From Emmonsiellopsis sp. PD_33 (taxonomy: Eukaryota; Ascomycota; Eurotiomycetes; Onygenales; Ajellomycetaceae), in contig JANTQF010000084.1 in NCBI GenBank assembly GCA_032988165.1, positions 1 through 64,000 of the forward strand: a stretch of DNA of 64,000 nucleotides. Direction: 5' to 3'. The position numbers were made by a program, and so were the translations under genes. This document shows positions 35,005-45,065 of this stretch, in pieces. The notes beneath the pieces were generated by a model that did not search any database, was not told where the DNA came from, and saw nothing but the letters and a program-made list of their open reading frames with translations. Within the stretch, counting starts at the first letter, position 1, and every line of letters begins with the position of its first letter.

Positions 35005-35977
35005 CTCGAAATTGTATTCAATCAACAGCCCTATCAGTGGTTGTATGTGTCGTTTCTTTTTTGCATTTCTTCGCCATTTTGAAAGCGGATTGTCTCACGG
35101 CATAACCACGTACAATATAGATGTCCACACAGATGTGCAGATAGATGTGCCCGTTTGATGACAATCACGGACGAGAGGCGCGGCTAATGTCCCACTTTTT
35201 GCCTTACATATTGGTCTTTAGATGCGAAACATCCCCGCGGCCCCTCTCTCGATTCTTACAATAGCGACGCTGGAGGGTTGTTTTGCGTGCCAGATCCGAT
35301 GGGAACTGAAGGCTATGCCGTACTGCTCAGGTGCCGAATTGAGTGTTCGATAGGTCTTGTTTCACGGGGAGTTTGAACCGATTTTGTGCTGTGCACTATG
35401 TAGCTTAGATGACTCGTATGACTGTTAACCTAATATCTGATTTACATATTTGATTACTCCTAGGATTTTTGATATCGCCTTGACAAGCGGTAGAATATGT
35501 TTTCCGGGCCCGGCAAGGGGTAGAGGGTGCATGCGTACAGACTACTTTGTCGCTAAGAGCAATTCGATAGACCTAGGATGGGGATGGCTCAATCAACATT
35601 TTGCGGATAGTCATGAAAAAGAAAACCACCAATAAAAATATGCTGTGTCCATCGATGACATTTATCGTAAAACCGTTACTATATAAAATAACACCCTGAC
35701 ATGCTCCGTACGCCCACATCACGCTGATCTAATTATAACAGTGTACACTAACGGGAAGAATGCCCATGAATAAGTCGCAGGCAGAACATGGCCATCAAAG
35801 AATTCATGCGATTTCTGGGCAGAGAGAAGTGCGAATTGTATTTGCTGCTATGCGCTGCCGGCGGATAGGAATGGGGAAAACCAGAAACCGAAAAAAAAAA
35901 AAAAAATCCGGCGCCCTTTTGATCGATAGGAAATCGTAGGTATCAACTTGTAAAATGTATGATGGCTCTCCATCAAA
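35005..35977. other. Convergent intergenic region, ~1 kb
   Basis: 3' flanks of the JmjC gene and the small membrane protein. It has an uninterrupted A run at about 35890-35905 and short AT-rich stretches. No conserved-looking frame and no tRNA-like B box seen. Confidence 0.45.
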
Positions 35978-36817
35978 TCAAGCGCCCTTGTAGTCGTATT
36001 TCAGGACTTCCAGTTCCTTGATATCAACCGATACCATGAGTTTCCGCGCAGCCATGATTATCGAGAAAACAGCTACAGTAATGTGAGCTCTATATGTTCA
36101 AATCCTGCATCAGAATGAATGCAACAACAGCGCAACTTACAACCAGGAACCAAACATAAAAGCCAGAAAACATCACTCTTGTTACTCGGGTCTTTGAAGA
36201 GGTAAGCGGCGACGAGGAGAAGGCCGCCGATGGCAGCATTGACAGGGCCAAGATGTCGCTTTAAGGGCCCGTTTTCAGCTTCGATATCTCTCATGGGACG
36301 TTTTCCTTTGCGGTCTGGCTTCTCTAGGCGGAAATATTTCATAATGTAAGCCGTAGAGAGAAGGGAACCAATGCTGAGGAGACAGAGGAGTCTTTGAGGT
36401 CCCGTGGTGGCGGAAGATATGACGACCGGTAGATACAACATGATGGAAACCAGTGGGAGGGCTGTAAAAATCAACTGGAGATTATGTGTTAACTTTGGAT
36501 CTTCTGTCTCTTGAGTTCAAAAGGTAAACGGGGTAACCAGGTATAGAATAGCCAAAGGCATAGCTATACGTACAATGTATTGGGCATTTCGTTCCTCGTC
36601 CTGGCGTAGGAGGTCTTGAATCATAGTGTCTTGTTCTATTTTACTCGTACCCTATCAGTATAAATTTCATACATGAAATATTGAATATTCTCTTAACCCA
36701 AACTCATGAATAGTATCAAATTCCTGGCTTACCCTCTTCGTCCATCTCTTCCCTCCGTTCACCCTCGCTATCTGAGTCGGGATATCGAAATGTTCTGCGC
36801 AGCCCTGTGGTAGCCAT
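35978..36817 (-). CDS. Small four-helix membrane protein, unknown function
   Basis: Exons 36817-36733, 36635-36574, 36474-36141 and 36072-35978; introns of 97, 99 and 68 nt; 191 aa. The first 45 residues are soluble and acidic (RYPDSDSEGERREEMDEEEQ). Then come hydrophobic helices (ALPLVSIMLYLPVVISS; RLLCLLSIGSLLSTAYIM), a basic loop (RLEKPDRKGKRPMRD), two more helices (VNAAIGGLLLVAAYLF; VFWLLCLVPGSVFSIIMAA, joined across intron 3) and a short soluble C-terminus (KELEVLKYDYKGA). All four joins preserve frame and topology, supporting a real gene. I do not recognise the family. It shares a 266-bp promoter with COA1, which may hint at a mitochondrial or ER role. Confidence 0.85.
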
Positions 36818-37083
36818 GTTTGTCAAGCCGCTCATTTCGCCTGCTGCGTCCCAGGAGCAAATAGTATATTGAACATCCAGCCGTGTAAACAGCAGTCTTT
36901 ATAGTTGAATGTGAAGTCGCCTTGGAGTTTGACGCGGGGGTCATGTGACCCCGCTCGGCTTTTGCCAAGCCACCGCCAAACATCGTCCCAATATTTCCCA
37001 GAAACCAACGACAGGAAGAAGAGCAGTATCTACAAGCCGAATAAGGAAGAATCCCAAGAAATTTCTCCAGTTGATATTCCAAA
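36818..37083. promoter_or_regulatory. Short divergent promoter with RTCACRTG site
   Basis: Only 266 bp separate the start codons of the small membrane protein and COA1. CATGTGAC at 36942-36949 (reverse complement GTCACATG) sits in the larger imperfect palindrome GGGGTCATGTGACCCC. Confidence 0.6.
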
Positions 37084-37778
37084 ATGAACTCCCTCCGGAT
37101 AATGCGTCCGCAAGTGGGCAGCAATGCCTCAGCATTCACTCTCCGCCCAATTCGTCCCCTCCGCCGCACCCTCATTTCCGCACCACGCCCAAACTCCGGA
37201 CCCCTCCTCAGCCGGAGAGCAGATCGCGAGCTCCCCTCGATCAGTTCTAATAAACGGTGGCTCCGAACCTTCCCAATTTTCGCGGTCATTGTCGGTGGCT
37301 CCATGCTCGCCATCTTCAATTACCAAAAGTCTTCGTCTAGCATTGTGAACAGCACACTTTATGCGCTCCGCACGTCCCCCACCGCGAGGGGAATTTTGGG
37401 AGACGAGATTTACTTTGCGCAGCAGATCCCGTGGATTAGCGGGGAGATGAACCAGTTGCACGGGCGGATTGATATTTCGTTTTGGGTCAAGGGGACTAAG
37501 GGACAGGGGAAGATGAGGTTCAAGAGTGTTAGAGAGGGTCGGATGAGTTATGTGAGTACTTGTCTTTGCGGCCCCTTTCTTCTCCTACTGGAATAATCAA
37601 GCTTCCATATGAAAGGATGTTGTATGCTGACGGAGGATTACTACAGTTCCGAACTGAGGTGTGGAGTCTTACATTGGAGGACGGCACGGTAGTTCAACTA
37701 CTCGATGAGGCCCAAGGCGACCCATTCCGAACGGCCATGCCTGGCGATTCCTCTCCGGACCTAGCGGCCTCGATATAA
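37084..37778 (+). CDS. COA1: Cytochrome c oxidase assembly factor 1 (COA1)
   Basis: Exons 37084-37551 and 37647-37778 (95-nt intron) encode 199 aa. The N-terminus is Arg-rich with almost no acidic residues (LRPIRPLRRTLISAPRPNS), a mitochondrial presequence. One membrane segment follows (FPIFAVIVGGSMLAIFNY, about residues 63-80), then the COA1 domain: STLYALRTSPTARGILGDEI, GEMNQLHGRIDISFWVKGTK, GKMRFKSVREGR, and FRTEVWSLTLEDGTVVQLLD across the intron. COA1 sits in the inner membrane and helps mature Cox1 during complex IV assembly. Length fits the fungal family. Confidence 0.93.
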
Positions 37779-38052
37779 GTGGCCGACGGCTACTTTTCAT
37801 TCCTCTCGTGGTGTCATTTCCTTCATTGCGCGGCGTTCAGGAGTCACTTTGGGTGCGATGTATATTCACATGTATTATAGTATCTGGGTAGAATTGGAAT
37901 TGTCTTGGGAGGATGTGATATATCTCAAGGGAGCAGGAAAGGCAAATGTAAAAAAAGAACCCTACTTAATCTATTTGTACGCCCTAAACACTGTGTTGAT
38001 ATAATTTACAAAGTAATACAGAAACGGGAATAAATTTCAAAACTCCCCCGCC
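37779..38052. other. Convergent intergenic region
   Basis: 274 bp between the COA1 and uL3m stop codons, AT-rich, presumably carrying both poly(A) sites. Confidence 0.4.
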
Positions 38053-39026
38053 TCAGCTGGTCTCCGTCGCCTTCTCTGGAACTTGAGGCCATGGTTTCTT
38101 TAGGGCATCTTGTATTCGTACAATGCAACCCTTTGGACCGGCCACGCATCCTACAAATTATAATCCGTCAGTAGGGAGTCCGGATGGAGAATATGAGACG
38201 GAATTAAACAAAAATACTGACCATTGACAACAACAATCCCCTTCTCCGCATCGACCTTCAGCACCTTCACGTTCTGGATAGTCACCCTCTCATTTCCCAT
38301 ATTACCCGCCATCTTCTTTCCGGGGTACACACGGGAACCACCGCCCTGACCCTGACCCGCTGAACCTAGCGAACGATGCGCCAAACTAACACCGTGACTT
38401 CGGTCCTGACCGTGGAAACCATGTCTCTTCATGACACCAGCAAATCCCATTCCTCGACTGTTTGACCTTGCGTCGACATATTGACCCTCCTGGAACCAAT
38501 CCGCATTAATCACCTCCCCAACTCCTAGCAGACCACTTTCATCCTTCACCCGGAATTCGTGGATATGTCTCTTGGGCGCAACGCCATGCGCAACGAAATG
38601 GCCGAGCATGGGCTTCGTGACGGCACGCTCATGTTTCCAGCCGCAGCCGACCTCGACGGCGAAATAACCGTGCTTTTGACGGGTCTTATGTGAGATAACC
38701 TGTACGCGGTCGAGTTGGAGGATCGTGCAGGGGATTCGTTTGCCGTCTTCGTCGAATATCGCGGTCATTCCTTTCTTTATGGCAAGGGCGCCTGTTCGTG
38801 GGGGGAGGGTGGCAGATTTCCGCTCGTGCGCTACCGATGGAATTGTGGCGAGGGTTGTTGGGGTGCCGGGGGCATTGTTAAAACGGCTTGGTTTTGGGGG
38901 ATACATCGACTTGATGCCGAAGGCTCTGGTAGGGGTGAAGACATGGTCGGCGACTAGACGGGGGATTGAGCCGGAGAGGGAGGAAATGGGAAGCAGCGCA
39001 TGCTTCCCTGATAGCCGCGGGGGCAT
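38053..39026 (-). CDS. MRPL9: Mitochondrial ribosomal protein uL3m
   Basis: Exons 39026-38222 and 38150-38053 (71-nt intron) encode 300 aa. Recognised by the L3 fold: TGALAIKKGMTAIFDEDGKR, PCTILQLDRVQVISHKTRQK, and the central loop SNSRGMGFAGVMKRHGFHGQ, followed by HGVSLAHRSLGSAGQ, RVYPGKKMAGNMGNERVTIQ and NVKVLKVDAEKGIVVVNG. The first ~50 residues act as a mitochondrial presequence. It is a core protein of the mitochondrial large subunit near the peptidyl-transferase centre (yeast name Mrpl9). It is divergent from another mitochondrial-targeted gene (DUF1279). Confidence 0.95.
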
Positions 39027-39455
39027 GGCTAAGAGATATTAGAGGGGACAATCGGGGTCGAGCGGGAGGGAAGCGAATTGGTGAGTTTGAAGCATGCCCG
39101 ACGGTGCAATTCGAGCAGCGGAGACAAAATGTCCTCCGAGATTTTGATATGGCGCTAGTCTGTTTCTGGGCGGTCCTGTCGCTGTTCTATCCATCACGTG
39201 GTGCGCTGTTTGCTCTGTTTGCATCTCTGCCTAATGTTGACCGCCCTGTTGATCTTTTTTTGCTCGTTGACATCATCATTTTTTTGAGACTTCTTTTTTC
39301 TCCGGGCATTCTCCCGACATTAAAGGGAATTCCTGGGCTTTTGCAAGGGAACTTGCACATATACCCTATATCCATCCTCATAGTACCATTTTCCCTCCCT
39401 CCACACCCATCCCGAGCAAACCCGCACACAGGCGCAGCCTGAAGCTCTCCAAACC
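39027..39455. promoter_or_regulatory. Divergent promoter, uL3m / DUF1279 gene
   Basis: 429 bp between two nuclear genes for mitochondrial proteins. ATCACGTG at 39193-39200 is a perfect RTCACRTG site near the middle. Confidence 0.6.
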
Positions 39456-40415
39456 ATGCCACCACCACCGCGTCTCTTCTCTCAGGATGCCCTGAAACGA
39501 CTCTTCTCCCAATCCTCAAAAGCAGCCGTACGCCTCCAATCCCTCCCTCCCCGGACGGCCCAGCAATCCCTGATATCCGCGAAACCCATCCATGCCCGCT
39601 CCCTCCACCTCTCCGCGCGCCGCCCACAACCACACCTGCGAACATCCAGAGCAAACACCACCACCAATGCATCCGGCACTCCCCCGTCCCCCTTCCTTTC
39701 CAGACTAAGAGTGCAATCCCGCACCACCCGCCGCCAAAACTCCTCCAAAAACTCCTCAGACTCAAGCTCATCTTCCTCCTCCTCCTCCTCCTCCTCCTCC
39801 TCCTCCGGCGCCAACGAAACCGGCTTCTCCGCACGCATGAAAAAGCTCTCCCGCGAATACGGCTGGTCAGCATTGGGAGTCTACCTGGCGCTTTCGGCGT
39901 TAGATTTCCCCTTTTGTTTCGCCGCCGTGCGGCTCCTGGGCGTCGAGCGGATTGGGCATTATGAACATGTCATTGTAGAAGGGGTGAAGGGGGTGCTTGC
40001 GCCGATTTGGCCCGTGGGGAAGTTGGAGAAGGAAGAAGGGGGTGATATGGCGATGGCGACGGCGACGGCGACGGCGGGTGGAGCAGTGGGGGAGAGCCAG
40101 GCATATGATCATGGAGTGCTGGAGGCTGATGCGAAGAATAAGTCGGGGGAGGCTAGTATGTTATATCCAACCCCCCCCCCCACCCTTTCCCTCCTGCTGG
40201 ATATTTGTGTATTTGTTTCTGGTACACTCTTAGCTAACGAGCTTCATCTTTTGCTGTACCTAGGTCTCTGGACGCAACTCGCACTGGCATACGCCATTCA
40301 CAAGAGCTTCATCTTCATCCGGGTGCCCCTGACCGCCGCAGTGACGCCCAAGGTAGTCAAGACTCTTCGCCGGTGGGGCTGGGATATCGGCAAGCGGAAA
40401 CCGAAGACTCCCTAG
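39456..40415 (+). CDS. Mitochondrial DUF1279/FAM210-like membrane protein
   Basis: Exons 39456-40155 and 40264-40415 encode 283 aa. The N-terminal ~90 residues are Arg/Ser/Pro-rich (SLHLSARRPQPHLRTSRANT), typical of mitochondrial import. A serine tract encoded by AGC, TCT and then repeated TCC codons (about 39765-39806) follows. The DUF1279 core is ARMKKLSREYGWSALGVYLA, LSALDFPFCFAAVRLLGVER and, after the intron, LWTQLALAYAIHKSFIFIRV and PLTAAVTPKVVKTLRRWGWD, with two membrane segments. The yeast relative is NAT2. The 108-nt intron (GTATGT donor, GCTAAC branch, CCTAG acceptor) is a multiple of three and has no stop, so unspliced RNA would still be translated in frame with 36 extra residues. 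Confidence 0.9.
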   Translation: MPPPPRLFSQDALKRLFSQSSKAAVRLQSLPPRTAQQSLISAKPIHARSLHLSARRPQPHLRTSRANTTTNASGTPPSPFLSRLRVQSRTTRRQNSSKNSSDSSSSSSSSSSSSSSSGANETGFSARMKKLSREYGWSALGVYLALSALDFPFCFAAVRLLGVERIGHYEHVIVEGVKGVLAPIWPVGKLEKEEGGDMAMATATATAGGAVGESQAYDHGVLEADAKNKSGEASMLYPTPPPTLSLLLDICVFVSGTLLANELHLLLYLGLWTQLALAYAIHKSFIFIRVPLTAAVTPKVVKTLRRWGWDIGKRKPKTP

Positions 40416-41232
40416 AAAAGAGCGAGCCAAACTAATCGATGGGTGGATGAAGGGGACTTTGAGCCATGTCTTGTTAACAGAGACAGACCAGAAACATCCC
40501 GTCCATTTCCTTAGGAACACACCCCTTGTGCAATATTTTCATTCTGTGTACTAGTACTGTCATATTATTTCCTGTCTGCCCCAGCCCCCTACCTATCTCC
40601 CTATCTCTCTTGTCTTCGGCATCCATGCAATATAGATAAAATCTCCTTGTTTATACAAATGTACCATACTATACAAATACAAATACACCAACTAACTAAC
40701 TATATCCACGCTAAAATCCCCAAACCCCCAAAAGTACGTAAATAATATCAGAAATCCAAGGCCCACATGAAGGATGAAAAGAAGAAAGCAGAAGGAAAGA
40801 CATAAGGGGTGACGCTGAATACATATCCTGTGTCTATTGGTTTGTAATCTGCACTTGAAAAGGAAGCAGGTCCTTTGCTTTCTGAAGAAAGAAGAACACA
40901 TTGCCCGACAGACAGACAAACTTCTGTTGGAATAGATTTGCAAGGACCCTGTTTCCTCCTATACCCCGGACCAGACCAAAAAAAAGAAACAAAAGAAACA
41001 AAAGGAAAATGAAGAAAAAGGAGAAAAGAAAACGGAGACAGACCAACAATGCAATTAAATCGACAATATCCACCCGTAAAAAAATTCAAAGTGTAAAGAT
41101 TATATAGTTACCCAAGGTGGGGGGGGGGGGGGCAAATCGGACCAAAAAGAATCTCAGGAGAAAGAAAAAAAATATCCCGCCTATATATTTACTCCCTCTC
41201 ATGAACCCAACAGCAAACGGCACAAAATAACA
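40416..41232. other. Convergent intergenic region, low complexity
   Basis: 817 bp between the DUF1279 gene and PHO81 stops. It contains A/G-rich stretches (about 40975-41045) and a run of 14 G at 41119-41132. No gene is supported. Confidence 0.45.
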
Positions 41233-44200
41233 TCACATATCGATCGTATCATTAAATCTCAAAACACCCGTACCCCTCATAACCCCATTGACACCCTCGG
41301 GCATTCTATACGCCCATTCTGCCGAGGCGCCAATCGCACTCGACGCGGAGCCGGGATTATAGCGTCCTCTATCCAACCCCTCATCAGACGTGTCTGCGAC
41401 GAGGACGAGACCGAGTTCTTTGATTGATTCCACGAGGGAGGGCATGACGTTCTAGTGTGGGTACGAGTGTTAGTGGATGTGTTTAATAATGAAATACCGG
41501 GGGCTTGGTGATGAATGTGTATACATACCAGCAAGCTAGAACGACACATCAGCCCCATGAAATTATTGCTCTGCGCTATTCGGGCTGATTCTTTGATGGA
41601 CATTGAGGAACGGCCACTGCTGTGGATCACGGGCAGTGAGCTGATGTCTTGTGTTAGGTCGCGAATTTGGCCTAAGTCGTTGCAGAGTAGGACAGGGTCT
41701 ATTTTCGAGCCTTGGTTAGCAAATTTTTCTTTTTATAAAACAGGTTATAGGTGAGGGACGATGCATACAGTTGGGTTGTTTCCAATTCAGTGCAATACAG
41801 ATATTAGGATTATAGGATGTGAAAACGATGGAACGCATGAAATCCGGGTTCGTCTCTTTTGACGCTCTTGCGTGACTGAAAACATCGGTAAGGATGGAGT
41901 CCGCAAAGGTATTGAGGTTAGGCAAGGGACCGAGTCCTAGCTTCGCTTCTTCCGTCGCGGAAGGGTAAAGGATGCATAGGTTTACATGTATATTCGTTGG
42001 GAGATGCTCCAGGACATCTCGAAGTGAGAGGAAGGATGTGGCGAGTAATCGATGGGCTTGTGCGATATCGTCAACTGTCATTGCTTCCAAAGATTCGAGT
42101 AAAGCTGCATCCGCGGAATTGTTCCGGGAGAGATATTCAGCTTGTATGGCTTGGAATTGGTCGAAAGATAAGCGGCTGATTGGAAGGTCAATACCGTGAT
42201 GGTTGACGGTGAACTCGGGGTATAGAACGGGAACGCCGTCCTTGGTCAATTGAACAAAAAGCTGAACATAGTCTCCGGATAAACTCGAGCCGGTCACCAG
42301 TCCATTGTGTTCGGAATCGAGCGGACCTGTTGCTTTCCAGTAGGTTGCAAAGTGTGTAATCTCCAACGGGTCGCCGTGGTAAGGCTTGATGGCCTGGAAC
42401 CTGAAACGAATTTCACCAATGGCGCGTAGTCTAGGATCAAACAGAGGCAAGGCACATGTACCTTCTGATGAATCTCCGCGAGTAAATATATCGGGTAAAG
42501 CAACGGTCTTCGCGATAACTTTGGAGCCAAATGTAGGGAAAATTTCAAACTCAAGAGCAAAGCTGTCAAGGCGATCAATTTGGAACGGTATCAGTCGAGA
42601 GTCATCCTGAATGGGGAGCATCACATTTCGAGGTATTAGATCCGACATCTTTGAGGAAATAGTTAGTCTAGCAGCAGCGTAACGGCCGGACTGGTAGAAT
42701 ACGATGGGCTCGTAAGAGGGGGTTTGTTCGAAGTATATCTGGATGAATGTTTTCGTGTCGAGGAAATTATGGCCATATCGTCGTAGCGGGATGATAGGAG
42801 GAGGTAATAATAGGGTGGGAATGCCATCGCCTTCCAAACCTGGAGCAGGGCCCGTCCGTTCACCAAGGAACGGAGATGTCATGGAGCCCGAATCCTGAAA
42901 TTTCGGACCATTGAGTATGTCTAATGGTGTGCGTGGTGCTTTTGATCCTGGCTGCTTTGACCAGAGCAAAACCATGCATTCTAGGTGACCTTCCCAAGCT
43001 GCGTAGTACATTGCGGACAGGCCCTTTTCGTCAATGACATTGGGATTGACGCCACTTTCCAGAAGAGTCCGTAAACAGCCAACACATCCCTCGCTCGCTG
43101 CATGGAAAAGCGGTGTCCATTGGTATAATTTGTCCTTTTGGTCGAGGTCGGCCCCGTGCTCTTTGAGCAGAAGAAGGACATCAGGAGCTCGACATGACCT
43201 CGCAACAAGATGTTGTGGATACAAGCCCTCCGCATCTGGGAGGAGCTTGGCATTCCTTTGCAAAAGCAGGTTGATAATCGGTAGGGATGCGTGTTGACAT
43301 GCTAGATTTAGGGGTATATGGTCCGACTCGGATGACGGATTGATGCGGGCGCTGTGAAGTAGAAGTTGATCCACGCAAGACAGCTGGTCCTTAATTATAC
43401 TATGAATCAAGGGGGTGAAATTGTCGTGATCGGTCGAATCTATTGTAGAAATGCCCGCGTCTAGCAGGGCTTTTACCATCTCAACCCTTCCATGCATACA
43501 AGCATAGTGAAGGGGTATCCGTCCGTAGACATCAGATCGCGAAATGTCGACTCCGCGTTCCAGGCCGGCTTGAAGCACAAAAAAGCGACCGGATATTGCT
43601 GCCTCGTGCAGGCAGTTGCGCTCGTTGATGTCATCCTCTGCATTCACATCCACCAAGCCAGTGTCAAGAAGCAGGGCCAAGACTTGGTCGGAATATTCAT
43701 TTATCGCGGATAGAAAAACACGGGTTAGGCGTTCGCCTGCATCTGAGGTTGATTGAAGTTTGGAAATCCACTCGCGGAGGGGTTGGAGATTGCCCGTCGA
43801 TGTGGTATGTAGGATTTGCAGGTCCGCATCCTCCTCCTCCGCAATGGTAGAAGCACGATCAGCCAGACGGGTAGCGTCGAATTGGATATTTTCCCCTTCC
43901 GCCCATGCCTCAAGTTCTAGCCTTGCTGTTGTTGCGCGGTCGGATAGGTCTCGCAGCACTTCACGGTTGAAGCATGGCTGCACCTCTACAGCACGATGGA
44001 GATATAGTTCTTTTGTGCGAGACTAAAGCGAAGGGTTAGATTGATTACCCGCATCATGCTCAGACTACAAACGGCAACCGTACCTTTGAAGTTTTATCCC
44101 ACTATCCACAACCATTGTCAGCATTTCTATACACCTTCCCCAAACCAGGGCCATGGTCGTAGTGCGAGACAAACCTTTTTCAGAATTTTTGAAACGGCAA

Positions 44201-45065
44201 TTTCGTTGATCTCGACGAATTGCTACCAGGGGAATCGTTAATGACCATTCTACAACTGACATTAAGTAGCCACGAAGGATCGACTAACTTGGAGTTTGTT
44301 TAGGTCCCCGTCGAACTGCTGGAAGCCTTCGAAAAGGGTGACGAAGTTCGCGGGGGCTTTGGAATTCGTAACCGATCTTCTCGATTGGACGACTCTCTTT
44401 TTGTCAAGGAGGGTTTTGAGGCGTAACGTGAACTGTCATGATAACCCAGTCAGAATATTCTTGGTTCCTCTTTCTCCAGCAGTATGTGGTGATCTGCAGG
44501 ATGTTGACTGGGTAAGTCCCAGGAATCCAAGCCAGACTCAGCTTCTCCCCGGCAGTCGCCTCGGGGCTATCAAGAGAGGAGTGGCGAACCTCGGCTTCCT
44601 TCTGTAGATAGAACACGTTCACTTTCTCAATCTCTCGTTCCTAGTAGCCAAGATAGAAACAAATAATTAGCAGTAGAAGCGGTGGAACAGGCCAAGGACG
44701 AGACCAGACATACCAGATGGAAGAAGAACACATCCTTGTTTGCGCGGAGGGCAGCCTGGGGGTCAAGCTGGTCTGAGGAGATATCGGCGGATGAGGTCTG
44801 GGCGGGGATGGTGGGGGTTGCACTGAGGCGCTTGATAAGCTATGAAACGAGGGGGTGTTAGCACGGGTGCGGGCATATCGCAACGGCGACAGATGAGATG
44901 TGGGATGGCACCTTTTTCAGAGCTTTGTAGTTGAAGAAGCTGGCGGCGTATTCAGGGAGGTCGAGCTGGCGCCGTTGGATCTGCTTTCCGAACTTCCTGC
45001 AGAGCAGTTAGAGGAGAGGAGAAGGAAGAAGGGAGCTGGGAGCTGGGAGCTGGGCTGGCGCACAT
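41233..45065 (-). CDS. PHO81: PHO81/NUC-2-type CDK inhibitor (SPX, ankyrin, GDPD-like)
   Basis: Ten exons: 45065-45064, 44996-44912, 44839-44714, 44640-44590, 44432-44289, 44222-44175, 44101-44084, 44022-41769, 41698-41529, 41451-41233; 1038 aa. An SPX domain (1 to ~165) opens with MKFGKQIQRRQLDLPEYAAS and holds the Lys cluster NYKALKKLIKRL that binds inositol pyrophosphates. Ankyrin repeats follow (about 240-490; RNCLHEAAISGRFF, IPLHYACMHGRVEMVKALLD, WTPLFHAASEGCVGCLRTLL), then a GDPD-like C-terminus. Family knowledge: Pho81 senses phosphate starvation and inhibits the Pho80-Pho85 kinase. The start codon is inferred to be split (AT, intron 44997-45063, then G), because SPX proteins begin MKFGK and the acceptor has a CTAAC branch. 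Exon 7 is an 18-nt microexon (WDKTSK). All joins hold frame; only the split start is tentative. Confidence 0.93.
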
